From positions 1,488,001-1,552,000 of the forward strand of contig JAVTLE010000015.1 in NCBI GenBank assembly GCA_033439295.1: DNA of 64,000 nucleotides, read 5' to 3'. The stretch comes from Deuterostichococcus epilithicus. Its lineage: Eukaryota > Chlorophyta > Trebouxiophyceae > Prasiolales > Stichococcaceae. Below, in pieces: positions 51,121-62,763 of the stretch. The first letter of the stretch is position 1. Each line of letters opens with the position of its first letter. Made by a program: the position numbers and the translations under genes. The notes beneath the pieces are model-generated. The model saw nothing but the letters and a program-made list of their open reading frames with translations. It was not told where the DNA came from and made no database searches.

Positions 51121-51729
51121 ATACTGCTGCGGAGGCTGCGGCTGCTGAAAATGCTGCTGCTGCGGTGGCGGCGTCCAGTCCCGCTGGAAACCGCTCGGCT
51201 GCTGCTGCGACTGCTGGTAGCTCTGCGGCTGTTGCTGCGGCTGCGATTGCGGCTGCGGCTGATACTGCTGCTGCTGGAACCCTCCTGGCTGCTGCGGCTG
51301 GAAGCTCTGCACCGGCGCCCCAGATCCGCCCTGTGACACACTGGTCATGGGGACGACGACGCCGAACTGCGGCATGCCATTCGTGCCCTGCATCTGCACC
51401 AGCTGCAGCGGCTGCCCCGCCGGCATGCAGGCGGCGATGCTCTGCATCAGTGCCTGCACCAGCTTCCAGTATGGTCCGTCAACATATGCAAAGTGGTACT
51501 ACGCTCATGAGGCGCGGCGACCTGACGCTGAACTCACCATCGGACCCGGCAATAACAACGCTGAGCATGCGTGACGCAAGACATCTGACTGCATTGTCTG
51601 TTCCTGAAGCGGAAGCGGAAGCGCCAATCGATTTAAAACCGGGCTCACCGGCTGTGCAGCCATCGGTGCCTGAGGTCGGTTCGGCGGCTGGCCCCCGGAG
51701 ATCCCCGTGCTGTACATGTCGACTGACAC
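47395..51729 (-). CDS. NUFIP1-like box C/D snoRNP assembly factor, Gln-rich and RGG-rich
   Basis: NUFIP1 (yeast Rsa1) helps load box C/D snoRNP proteins. The start is near 51729 (MSVDMYSTGISGGQPPNRPQ). A Pro/Gln-rich exon (51459-50872) has a polyQ run and a GPRPPQ repeat. A Gly/Arg-rich exon (50726-50340) contains an undetermined base at 50424. The NUFIP signature follows: VEKWIQERKTSYPSAANVSA (about 49600-49540). Then come a basic helix (KAERRQRLKEVVERQRAMGL) with RGG boxes (about 49160-48950), more RGG sequence with QQYGGRG repeats, and the conserved C-terminal helix KPSLLQKLLAKDIRRDRSYL joined by an intron to FLVINNFLEG (47830). An Ala/Gly/Glu tail stops at 47395. I did not find the C2H2 finger of animal NUFIP1. 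Confidence 0.82.
48865..48919. repeat. Perfect 18-bp inverted repeat with 19-base loop
   Basis: TTCAGCAAGGTGTGCATG at 48865-48882 is the exact reverse complement of 48902-48919. It lies between NUFIP1-like RGG exons, in an intron. As RNA it would form a stable stem-loop on either strand. Confidence 0.9.
49236..49277. repeat. Perfect 12-bp inverted repeat with 18-base loop
   Basis: AGTGATGCTGCC at 49236-49247 pairs exactly with GGCAGCATCACT at 49266-49277. It is also in a NUFIP1-like intron, about 320 bp from the 18-bp hairpin. Confidence 0.85.
51073..51120 (-). repeat. (CTG)16 tract encoding polyglutamine
   Basis: Sixteen CTG triplets on the plus strand encode a Q16 run in the NUFIP1-like N-terminal exon, within a longer Gln/Pro-rich stretch. 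Confidence 0.9.
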
Positions 51730-52145
51730 CTTCAGCTAGCTCAAGAACAGTGTTTGAGATCAGCGGAGACTGCGGTCAGGTCCGGCTGGCGTCTAGCGCC
51801 AGAGAGGCAGGTCCCGAAAAGCTGAGGGCACTTGGACTGTGCAACCGCCACTGCAACGGACAGCAGACGTGCAGATCGCGCAAGGCAGATTTCCAGGGTA
51901 CAAAGCCTGCATCTAACGTGCTGCAGCACGCATACGGGCAGCGTGTTGGCGGGACCCGGTCTCCTTTCCAGTCGCGACCTCGCAATGGCACCACCAGTCT
52001 GCCCCCTTGTTTAATGCAAGCTCATGCTCTTTTGAGAAGCGGTCTCAGTATGCGTTGCTTACCTTCACATATCACTTTCAGATTGTCAGCACTCGGACCC
52101 TGCAATTCCACCCGCCTCGCTTGTACTCGTCATTACATATTTGGA
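51730..52145. promoter_or_regulatory. Divergent promoter region, NUFIP1-like (-) / TMEM242-like (+)
   Basis: About 415 bp between start codons of opposed genes. No gene or clear element was recognised inside. Confidence 0.45.
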
Positions 52146-52893
52146 ATGCCCGAAGGCGATACCAGCGACACGTCGAACGGCGACCCCAAGTACCGTCGCG
52201 TGTCAACTTGGACTGGTGGCCTCGTCGGTCTGGCTGCGCTGGTCGGAGGTGGGCGCCGATCTTGCACGTGTTCAAAGGTCAGCAGGCGTCATGCCAGTCC
52301 TGCGCTCGGTTCATGAATGCAATGCAGCCATGACGCATTCACGGGTTTTCCATGCAGGTGCGTTCCTCACGGGCTCCAGCCACTATGCGGCGTCCGGGAA
52401 GGCTCTGAAGGAGGAGGGCATCGACCCACGGGTCCGCTTGCAAGCCATCCCCGTGGCGGTACGCGGCAGATGTGTCGACACACTCACGAGTTCACTTCGT
52501 CGAACTTATTGCTCTGGCAGCGAGCCACTCTTTGCCTGGTCCAGGCGAAGGCCCTGGCCTACACGACGCTGGTGTCGGTGCTGCTGGGCGGCGCGGCAAT
52601 TGCCCTGATGCAGCAGACGCTGCAGCCGCGACAGGTCACAGAGGTGGCCAGCCTAACAGACGCGCTCGCCATGATCAAACAGCAGCGGGTGCGGGGCACT
52701 CCACTATGTTATTGTCTATGGATGCATCACATGCAAGCGACGGCTCATGAAGCATGCAGGATGCTTGATGGAAATGTGCTGGAGCAGCACATGTCTGACA
52801 TCGATGCTGCTGTGCTCCTCTCTGCAGGCTGCAGTCCAGCAGGAGTTTGCGAAACGGATGCAGGGGCCTCAGGACAGGGACCATGCTCCCTGA
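52146..52893 (+). CDS. Small two-helix membrane protein, tentatively TMEM242-like
   Basis: Exons 52146-52248, 52358-52458, 52545-52634 and 52828-52893 join in phase to 119 codons. The product has a hydrophilic start (MPEGDTSDTSNGDPKYRRVS), helix 1 GGLVGLAALVGGGAFLTG, a basic middle (KALKEEGIDPRVRL), helix 2 LAYTTLVSVLLGGAAIALM and a tail VQQEFAKRMQ. Length and layout (two helices with a GKALKEEG-like loop) resemble TMEM242, an assembly factor of mitochondrial ATP synthase. Residue similarity is modest, so the name is an inference. The gene structure itself is well supported. Confidence 0.6.
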
Positions 52894-53047
52894 TGTGAAA
52901 TGAAGAGAGTGAACCTGCCCCCTCTAGCGGCATCACATTCAGCGTGCTGCACTGTCCCATGTGGTCAAGGTGGGTGATTCAACCCCAAATCCAAATCCAA
53001 TCCCAATTGCCGCCCGAAGGTGCCACAACACTGATAACATGGATTCT

Positions 53048-56000
53048 TCAGAGTGACGACGTTGCGAATACATCTGCACCAATTGCTGCCTGGCTCGCGC
53101 ACAGCTGCTGCAGCAGCGACCGCATTGCGCTGATATCTTGCTGCAGCTCCGACATCTGCTGCGCCGTGTCCGCGCAGGCTGCGTGTGGGTCTCCGGCAGC
53201 GCCGCCCGCCGCCTGCTGCTCACGCTGGCCTCCAGGCAGCGCCTGGCAGGCTACGAGCCTGGCAGGTCTGGTCGCGAAGTCTGCGTCAGCGGCACGTGAA
53301 TGGCGCGCCAGCTCGTGGTCGGCCGACGGCGTCAGCCGCCGCGGGCTGCCGGCAGCAACCTGGCCGCCGAGGGTGACGCCCACGGCGTGCAGGCGTTTGT
53401 TCACCTTTGCGACCCTTCGGCGCAGGGCCACGCGGTCGATGTCCTCCCTCATGTGCTTTGCCAGCCGCCGCGCCTGTTGCGGGACGAAGGCAAAACATTG
53501 GTTCCGCATGGCTGCACAATCAACAACCTCTGCAGAGGCCCCGGCTCAACTTGGCAGTACATGTGGTTTGTTTGTGGTTTATGTCTTTGGTGGTGTTCAC
53601 GTGTTCACACATGCAAGTGCAAGCTTCCTTGAAAATGAATGACCCCTCACCTTGAAGCCGCGCCAGGAGCTCTGCACCTGAATGCACGCATCCACCAAAG
53701 GCCTGAAGAGGCGCGGCTGCCTATCCAGCAGGAGCCGCAGGATCCTGCGCCATGTTCGAATCAGCAGTTGTCAATTCAGGCATCAGATCTCTGCAATAAT
53801 CGTCAAACCTTGATGAGCGCATGACATGCCTCCGATGTTGCAGTGCACCGGCAGACAGCTGTGCGTATCAGCTGATGCCACGACATTACCCACAGCCGAG
53901 CGCACCTGTGCAGGCGGCGGTCAGTCACATAGTCGCCGCCGAGCTGCGCCTTGCGCGGCACGCATTGCACCACCGAGCAGCCCGTGGAGCGCTGCGCATC
54001 GACCCACAGTGCTGCGCGCGCATACATGAGGATGCCCTCCTGCATCAGCGGCCGCACCACGGCGTGGCGGAGGCTCCTGGCCGCTTCTGGATGGCGGTGC
54101 ATGATGCTGCATGCCGGGGGCGACAACCAGTCAACTGTTGCGACTTCCCAGGGCGGTGTAAACTGCTGTCTGCGTTCACAAGTGCATCCGCAGCTCTGGA
54201 CATCCTCGAGCCGATCCACCATGCGGGCGCGGTGTGCGCAGGCACACATTGACGGCATGAGGGGAGGTGTCAATAGATGTGGGGGTTCATTTATACCTAC
54301 ACCACCGCACCTGGCCAGCGCCGTGCGCCGGAGGGTGAGCAGGTTGGAGTACGTCAGCGTGCGGCTGGTGTGGTCCCAAGCATGGCAGTCCTCGGAGTTG
54401 GCGCCGCTGTCGCCGCCGCCGCCATGAACGCCCATGACGAACTGGCTCAGGCCTAGAATGCCGCCGGGCGCCAAGAGGCGGCCGGCGCTAGCCACGACCC
54501 CGCGCTCCACGATGTAAAGCAACTCTGCTGGCTCGCCGACATGGAAGACGACCTGCGCCAAGGGCTGTCCCTGGATGTGGTTGCTGACAATTGCGCTGTT
54601 CAAGCGATTTACAAGTGCACTGCTGGCCACGTCAAACTTCAGCTTGACAGGCAACATGGGCACTCGGTTCAGAATCGAGATTGGTTCATTCGGCAATGGA
54701 CCTCTTCAGGAGAGAAGGACTTGGTGCCCAGCACGAGAGCGATCTCCACGGCCATCTCCGGCGGCGCGGCGGCAAAGGCGGGCACTGCGCGAACCCACCT
54801 CGCCTGCGTGTACGCCGCAACCTCTGCGCTGAGGTTTTCGCTCATGTGAGTGAGCAGCGCCGGGCGGTCCTGCAGACAATCGATCGAGAGCACTTCAAAT
54901 GGTCGCTTGCAGCTTGGCGAGTTTGGTCCCGTATGCTTTCCTGCCACTGGCCGCCAGTCCCACACGCCTGACGAGCAGCCATATCTTTCGTGCATGAGGG
55001 CAAACTGCAAGCAAGAATCATAAATTATGAAGCACCTGGAGGGATCGCGTGACTCTTTGGTACCGAGCAAACTCCCGCAGCCGCAGCTGCAGCTTGAACG
55101 GCAACTTGTTCTTCGTTGCAAAAACGTTCAGCCTGCATCTCGAAACACAACCAAAGCCCTCCATAATGGGCAGCCACTCCAGCAGCAGCATAGGCGCAGC
55201 GGCTGGAAGGATTGCTGTCGTCTCAAAAGATGGGTGCCCCGCAGCAACAGCCGCCGGAGAGCAGAGGCGCACGTGTCCATGGCGCCATAAAAGTCGGACT
55301 CGTCAGGGTCCATCGCAGCGACGATGCCGCACACGGCTCCGACCATGTAGGCGTAGAGGCTGGCGCCGAGGAAGATGCCGGCAAGCACGTAGACCCTTTC
55401 GATGCGGGTCTGGGGCGCAACGTCGCCATAGCCTATGGTGCTCATTGTCATTGCGCTCCAGTACAGGGCGACCAGGTAAATGTCAAAGTGCTTCTCCACC
55501 GCGCCGTGACCCGCCAGGAGGTTGTATTCCGTGAGCCAGGTATTCTCCTGCTTTCAAAAGAGTGTGACCAAAGAGGGTGGCGCCACAGCGAGATGCTCAT
55601 CTACATGGAACTCAACTGCGCAGCCGTTGACATGCGCTCATAACCACAGCAGGTCGCACCGCTTGCGGCTCGAGGGCAGTGATCATGTACAGGCCGCATG
55701 CCATCCAGTGCGCGCACACAAAGGTCAGCCCCACGAAGCTCCACAGCTTGAGCGTGCTGAAGTTCATCGACTGCGAATGAACACAGCGATCACATGAGCC
55801 GCCGCAGCCAAGCGCATCAATGATGTCTGTGACAGTTCTGCCTTGTACTTGGCTGAGCATGGGGTGCTTGAATGGCTCTCTGACAGCGCAGAAGGCGGAT
55901 CAATCATCAGTCCGGAGGGCACTGCCAAACATGTACCCACCAGCCAAGACTCCCAGCGCCGTAGGAATCGTTGCACCCTCAGCACGCGGGTGAGCTTGGC

Positions 56001-57495
56001 CAGCCGCAGCAGCCGGAGAAACTGCAGGGGGGGGGTGAAGTGGCAGATGATTACCAAGGGCTCTAGCCAGCTGGCAGCAGGCACTCATGTCAGACCTCTT
56101 TCAGCGATTGATTGCCACACCACAGTGCACCTGCAGCTTGCTAACCCAGGAGTCCTGAGCCACGACCGCGATCACATCCCACGGCATGGCGGCCATGGCG
56201 TCAACGGCCGCCCAGCTGCGCAGGTATCTCGCACGAATCGCTGGCAAGTCCATGACCCAAATGTCGTGCTCCTCATTCCAGTACCTGGGGCCACAGCTGC
56301 CTCACATCAGCGCATCAGATGACACACAGGCGGTATACGAGCGACGCGTGCCTGTTAACCAGATGCTTGTTATCCATGTTGCTGCATGCTGCAATTTCAT
56401 ACCCCATGAAGGGCTGCAAACCCAGGTCCACCATGAAGCTGATGTCGACCAGCAGGTTTGCATAGAAGACGGTGCCTGCACAGAATGGTGGAGGCATCAA
56501 CGCCGCGCGAGGTTTGGAACCTGCGGCAATAAGCTCGTGAAACGAGATGACTCATCTGAGCTGGCGTACCCCTGGGGCTAGAAACACTCACTGAAGGCGC
56601 TTGGGAGAAGGAAGGCAACCTGGTACGGCGTCACAAGCGCCGTGAAAAGCAACATGACGCCCATCCACACATCCCACCATCTCACCTACACACGGGCAGA
56701 CGTCTTACCACCTGGTCGCAATGGTAGCACGGAAAACATGTGCTGGAGCTCCCGTCCAATCCATTACTTTGAGCGATTGCGAAATGCAGCCTCACATTCA
56801 GGACCATGGTGAACAGCATCAAGTCATCGCGAGCCTGCGGGGGATTGCGTACCCAGTTGGACAGTGGATTCAGGACGTGCTTGCTGGTGGGACGAAACGC
56901 GGGTCGACTGCCGCGGTCCGCTTTGTCCTCTGCCAGCAGCTGGCGGCGGCGTTGGCGGATGTGGGCAGGAATTCGCTTGAGCTCTCCCGCCGTGGCGTGG
57001 ATGATGCGCTTGTTTTCAGCGGCCAGCCTGTGCGGCAGCTGCTGCCACCGCCTGGCACTGGCAAACGCCCTGCAGGGAGATAAGATAGATACACTCAAGG
57101 TCCTGTGGCAAGCATCTGATGGATCGGCCGTGGCAGCTGGCACGCAGCACCCACCTCCAGGATCGGCGCCAGCCGGGGAGCACGCTGCTGGACGGGCCGA
57201 CATGCAGTGGGGCAAACCCGTCAAAGCTGACGCTAGGTGACCGCTGCCTCCCTGAGTGGTCAAATGGATCATACAGTTGCTGCGCCTGGGCATCCTGCTG
57301 CACGCCCTGCCGAGCCGCTGCTGCAACTGTTTCATGAGCAGCGTCTGCATGCCGCAGTTTCCGTGGCTTCCCGTGTCCACACCGGTTCTGCTTATCTCTC
57401 AACAGCTTCAGGAATGATTCAGCAGCGAGCAGTGCATCCATCTGGTGGGTCTCTTGTAGTGGAACGGAATAAGTGGCAAGCTGCACACCACCCAC
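53048..57495 (-). CDS. Voltage-gated K+ channel with cyclic-nucleotide-binding domain and IQ motif
   Basis: Six-helix channel of the EAG/CNBD superfamily. The cytosolic N-terminus (57495 to about 56820) starts MGGVQLATYSVPLQETHQMD. S1 DVWMGVMLLFTALVTPYQVA (about 56690-56595) follows, then S2 YANLLVDISFMVDLGLQPFM, S3 WAAVDAMAAMPWDVIAVVAQ, S4 FLRLLRLAKLTRVLRVQRFL with Arg/Lys at about every third place (voltage sensor), S5 LWSFVGLTFVCAHWMACGLY, and the pore with filter TIGYGD (STIGYGDVAPQTR, about 55450-55400), then S6. C-linker pieces (KLQLRLREFARYQR, LLTHMSENLSAEVAAYTQAR) lead to the cNMP-binding fold (FHVGEPAELLYIVERGVV, about 54550). An IQ motif, IQVQSSWRGFK+ARRLAKH, is completed across a splice junction. 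The filter predicts K+ selectivity. Ligand binding is not assured. Confidence 0.92.
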
Positions 57496-57768
57496 TCAGA
57501 AGATTTCGCCAGTGTCGATCAGAGTGCCTAGTGGTCAAGATCCTGCAACGAACACAGGAAATCGCGAGAGCACGCTCAACTCAAGCGCTAGCTCGCGCAG
57601 GAAGCGTTTCCCTCGCGTTGTCCGAGAGAATGCAGGGGCGACAAGGTTGCCTGCACCAATGCGCCTTTTGCCGACCCGCTTTAACGGGCTCCGCGACAAG
57701 ATCACGGCAGCAGACCGCGTTGGCAAAGGGGTTGTGCGCGGCGCTCGCTCCAGCAGGAGCCAGCAGTC
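57496..57768. promoter_or_regulatory. Divergent promoter between K+ channel (-) and DiT1 (+)
   Basis: About 270 bp separate the two probable start codons. No specific element was recognised. Confidence 0.45.
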
Positions 57769-60700
57769 ATGGCGCTGCGCCTGTCCAACCTCCAGCAGCT
57801 GTCATGCAGACGTCCTGCCTGTGTGCCGACGGCTGTGCACAGACCAGCGCTGCAGCCGCAACTGCAGCAACACAGGTGCACGCCTGTTGTTCAGGCTGAT
57901 GTCTCGGCATGTTTGCCTTCGAATGCGGCGGCCCGATCCGCAAGCGCCAGCCCAAACCTAGAGGCAACGATCTGGAGTCGCTGAATGCATAACCTTGCCT
58001 ATCGCGGCCTTGCACGACGACAAATCGGCGTGATCGCAGGGATGTCAGCCTACTGCAGCCGCAGCACCAGGCGAGGTGTCTGCGAATCCAGCCGACGCTG
58101 CCGCGAAACTTGTGCGGCCGCGCGCGGGGACTGACGCGGCCTAGCGCCAGCGCTGCAGCGGTGCGGTCCTTTCCCCCCCAGTGTCTTGGCGCTCCACCAG
58201 GCATACTTTTATCTTGCATGCGACCCGAGCATCGTCAAACAATCACATGAGAGACAACGCGGCTGACTGTGCTGCCGCTTGCCGCAGGCCGCTGCTCCGG
58301 CGGGCGACCCTCCAGCGAAGACATGGCCGGTGCTTTGCCCCTGATGGTCGTATCTGCGCCTGCAACTCGTGGGCACACCATCTGAGCAAGCTGGCGCACT
58401 TGTATCGACCGTGGGACTGTCATGGCGCCGCAAGCTGCGCCCTTACACCTTTATTGTACATGTGCCTTGCAGGGCGCCAAGCCGGTGCCATTCGCAGCAG
58501 CGGTGGGCCTGGGCCTGCTGCTGCGGTTTGCGGTGCCCGTCCCGGCAGGCATCACTATGCAAGCCTGGACGCTGCTGTCTATCTTTGTGTCGGCCATCGT
58601 TGGTAGGTTTCCACTCATTGCGTTGATCCGGCTGGACATACTGTCAGCCGCCCCTTCGTCGGCGTGCTCTCACGAACGAAGAAACTCGTTTTCAGCAGAG
58701 TTGTCTGTCACCTGGCAAGATTGTATGAAGACACAGTTCGTCAAGGGCACATGATGATATCCAATTTCTGCACTAGCCGGCAGCTCTCGAGCTGCATGGC
58801 AATGCGTGCTTTCCACACACGAGATTGCTGATGGCCCGAAGACACGTTCCACGCACACTTTTCAGCTTCCTGGTTCGCTTGCATCACATGCCGTGCCACA
58901 TGCTGCCCTGCACTGGCGTGGCTAGCACTGCCAACGGTCCGAAGCGCATTATCCGGCCAACCACGGTCATCGCCACTGTTCGAGGGACAAACCAACATGC
59001 AGTTGCGCAACACCCGCAGGGCTGGTGCTGGAGCCGCTGCCGACGGGCGCTTGGGCGTTCCTAGTGGCGACCACGGTGGTCGCCACTAAGACGCTGACCT
59101 TTTCGCAGTGCTTCTCCGCCTTCTGCAATGATGTCATCTGGCTCATCGTCGTCTCCTTCTTCTTCGCCAAGGTTTGCAAAACTTCTCACGCTCTTCGTGC
59201 GGGAAGAGGCCTGATCTGTCTCCTCCTTCGCCAAGATACACTCCATGTGGAAGCCCCACCGCCTCGCCGCTCAGGGCCTGTTTTGGGTGGCCACAGGGCC
59301 GACTGGGGCTGCAGTTGTCATTGTTGTTTCAACGTTTCGAATATATGAGCAATCTTCAGCTGACGAAGATAACACGAAGAGACGCGGGGCCACCAGCAGG
59401 AGGCCCCAGCCCTGCACCCCGGCATTCGAGTGGCGAGCATTTCTCTGACAGCGGCAGTGCCATGCACGAACCCGCAGGGCTTTGAGAAGACGGGGCTGGG
59501 CGAGCGGGTGGCCACGCTGTTTGTCAAGGCCTTCGGCAAGAGCACCCTGGGCCTGGCGTACGGGCTTTCAGTCGCTGAGGCGCTGATCGCGCCTGCCATG
59601 CCGTCCACGACCGCGCGCGCCGGCGGCATCTTCATGCCCATCATCAACTCCCTGTCGCTCGCCTCCGGCTCCAAGCCTGGTGAGTTTGGGATGCGGGCAC
59701 ATCATGTCTGCATGTGAACCGTCATTTCCCTGTCGGGCAGCTCGTGCTGCGGCAGAACGGATGCGCAGGCGTTCAGTTGTACATCTCAAACTATCTCACT
59801 GCACTCTCGACTTCCAGCCCGTCTCAAGCGCCGTGTCTTCTTGCCTCCAGCCGCCTCCCTGGCGCTACCTGCGCCCTCTTGACTCGAGTGTCGACACGGC
59901 GCCCGGCATCTTTCACAGACCATTTTCTGCAGGACATCCGCTTCGAGGTGCTCGGACCTGAACCATCGTGGGGCTGTGCCCGCTTGTGATCCAGGTGACG
60001 AGTCGCGGAAGAAGCTGGGCTCCTTCCTGGTGATGAGCCAGTTCCAGGGCAGCGTCAACAGCAGCGCCATGTTCCTCACCGCCGCCGCACAGAACCTGCT
60101 GTGCATGAAGGTGCGCGCTTTGCGTGTCTTGCGCCTTGGGCCAGTTGCAGCAGGTGAACCCGGAAACCGTCAAGCTCGCAAAGAATATGGAATAGCAGCC
60201 GCGTGTGCCTGAAGCACGCGTCGCTGGCCACGCAGCTGGCCACGCAGCTGCGCAAGGGTGGTAGCCGGCATGCACCCCGATCGCACGTGCATCTGGGACC
60301 GGAGAGGTGCACCGTGGTCAGACACCCGGACACCACGGCCCTGAACCCTGAACCCTAAACCCTGCTGCGCGCAGCTGGCGGCGGAGCTGGGCGTCAACAT
60401 CCCGTCGCCGTGGCTGACCTGGTTCAAGGCCGCGGTGGTGCCCGCGCTGCTGGGCCTCGCCATCACGCCCTTCCTGCTCTACAAGGTGCAGCGGCACACT
60501 GTCGATGATTGCGCGCCCTGCGGTGCGCCTTGCATGCGAGCTCCAGCTCTGTGCGAGCCGCTGTGCACAGGCCTGCGCTGACTCGCTGGCTCTGCACGCG
60601 GCAACGGCCGCGGCACGAGGGCGGACAGCCTCGTGCTCTCCTCTTTTGTGGCAATCGCACCCCTTGTTCGTGCAGAGAAGACCTGCGCTGCGTGTTGGGC

Positions 60701-62357
60701 AGACCCGCATCGGCTGCTTGAGACCCTGACCCCAGTGTCGAGTCATGATCGGGCATGTGACGCACCGCAGCTGGCGCCGCCGGAGATCAAGGACACGCCG
60801 GAGGCGCCGCGGCAGGCGGCGGAGAAGCTGCAGCAGATGGGGCCTATGACGCGCGACGAGCGCATCATGCTTGCCACCATGGGCCTCGCCCTCGCGCTGT
60901 GGGTGAGCCGCCTTGTTGCGCGCCCCTGAGCCTGCTCCCGCGCCCGCCCGAGCAGCAGAGCAGCAGGCACAGGTTGCGGCTGCGCCTCTGAGGTGGGGCG
61001 ACCGGCAACAGGCCTCGAAGGAGGCGCATCACCGTTCGTGGAGCCTTGGCACGGCAGCGGCACTCGGCAGCGGGAGGCGGGTCATCCGGAGTGGCAATCA
61101 ACCGATCGTCTCCTCCCTTCAATTCTGTTTTCATTTGTGATGTCCTTCCGGCCCTTCTGGCACAGGTGTGCGGCGACCTGGTGGGCATCAGCGCAGTGGT
61201 GGCCGCGATGCTGGGCCTGAGCGTGCTGCTGCTGACAGGCGTGCTAACGTGGCGCGACTGCCTCACCTACCCGCCCGCCTGGGACACCCTCTTCTGGTTT
61301 GCCGTCCTCGTCGGTGCGCTCTCCCACGGAGCTGGGCACTCGTACTGAGCGTGCGACAAGACACAGTTTCGGGACTGATCGAGGGGATGCGCACCTGAGC
61401 CTCGTGTGCCCACCAAAGTCAACATGGGCGGAGGGCTGATAAGTCTGAGGGACTGTCGAGGTTGCATTCGAGTGGTTGACAAGATAGAGTGTGTGACGGC
61501 GGCTGTGGTCCTTGCAGGCATTGCGGGGCAGCTGAACGCACTGGGCGTGATCGGCCACTTTGCCGACGTCGTCGGCGCCAAGCTGACCACCATGAACATG
61601 GGCTGGCCGGCGGTGTGCGGCCTGCTGTCGCTGGCCTACTACGGCCTGCACTACATGTTTGCCAGCCAGACGGCGCACGTGGGGGCGCTCTACTCCGCCT
61701 TCCTGGCCATGATGCTGTCCGCCGGTGAGTCCAGAGGCGCTGTTCACATCACGCCTCGACCGGAGCCACTGCAGCAGTGGCCCTGCCATGGAGGTCCGGC
61801 AACTGACCGGAGTCGTGGCGTTTGCTGCGCCGGCAGCGCAGTCCCGAAACTTGTGCCGGCTTGGTGGCGCTGTTCATGGATGGAGCAGGCTGAAGTCGCA
61901 CGCGCGACCAAGCGTTGCTGACCGTAGCGCTCACGCTGTGCCTGAGTCCCAAATGTTGTCTGTGCAGGCGTGCCCGGCATTCTGGCTGCGCTGCTGCTGG
62001 CATTCCTCAGCAACCTGTTCGGCAGCATCACGCACTACGGCAGCGGCCAGGTGAGCCGAGCAGCAGGCAATTTCCGAGGGCTGGCGAGCATGGCTGCGCC
62101 ATAGCTGCAATTCAGCATGACGCCCCAACAGCACCCACGTCTGAGATGTCCTTGACCCTTGAAATTTCTGCCACTTTGCCTCGACAGACATGTAAATTGC
62201 ATCATTCTGCTTTCTGTCACAGGGCGCAGTGTACATTGGCAGCGGCTACTTGGCGCTGCCAGATGTCTTCAAATATGGCGCCCTGTTCTCCGTCATCAAC
62301 CTCACGCTCTGGGCCACCGTCGGCACGCTATGGTGGAAGACCGTGGGCCTCTACTAG
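57769..62357 (+). CDS. DiT1: DiT1: plastid 2-oxoglutarate/malate translocator (DASS family)
   Basis: Inner-envelope exchanger that imports 2-oxoglutarate for ammonia assimilation in exchange for malate. Exon 1 starts at 57769 with a Leu/Arg/Gln-rich transit peptide (MALRLSNLQQLSCRRPACVP); its 3' end is not certain. Later exons join in phase: 58473-58602, 59020-59171, 59478-59679, 59995-60110, 60375-60485, 60771-60902, 61166-61313, 61517-61724, 61968-62050, 62223-62357. Hallmarks: GAKPVPFAAAVGLGLLLRFA, GLVLEPLPTGAWAFL, GFEKTGLGERVATLFVKAFG, APAMPSTTARAGGIFMPII, VMSQFQGSVNSSAMFLTAAA, PPEIKDTPEAP, WFAVLVGIAGQLNALG, YMFASQTAHVGALYSAFLAM, ITHYGSGQ and the end LWATVGTLWWKTVGLY. These match plant DiT1 segment by segment, including both substrate-site S-N/S-Q-T motifs. 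Confidence 0.95.
60339..60363 (+). repeat. Telomere-like repeats at the 3' end of a DiT1 intron
   Basis: CCCTGAA twice, then CCCTAAA and CCC, ending 11 bases before the exon start at 60375. CCCTAAA is the plant and trebouxiophyte telomere unit read from the C-rich strand. Here it supplies part of the pyrimidine-rich run before the acceptor. Confidence 0.85.
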
Positions 62358-62763
62358 GCAGGCAGGGAGACCTGCGCTGCCCACCGCGCAGCATTGCGGC
62401 TGCGCCTTTGCCTCTCGAGGACGACACCCATGCTGTTGCGAGGTTGGTGCAGCAGGTCAAGTGTCACAACGCTTCAGCCCTGACCCTGGCTCGCGGATGA
62501 CAGAACTTCATATGCTCTTTGGTTTGAGGGAAGGTCGGCCCGACAATGCGATTTGATTCTGCTCCGAGATAACAAACCCATTCGCCACAGAGTCACATAA
62601 GCTCAAGAATTGTCGTCAGGTTGAGACCAGACAGAGGCACCTCGAGCGGGCAGATACTTCAGGGACAAAAATCAAATCTCGTCAGGCAGCCTGTTCCTGC
62701 TGTTGGCCTCCACATGGCGTCGCTGCACGACTGATCGCTGCCAAGTCCGGAGCGCAGCACCTG
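62358..62763. other. Convergent intergenic region, DiT1 (+) / Sec14-like (-)
   Basis: Contains the 3' ends of both genes. No exon or clear TGTAA motif was seen. Confidence 0.4.

Noticed and set aside
50616-52316. A 566-codon plus-strand frame rich in Ala
   Set aside because: It is the antisense shadow of the Gln/Gly-rich NUFIP1-like exons (polyQ read as polyAla) and runs on through the promoter.
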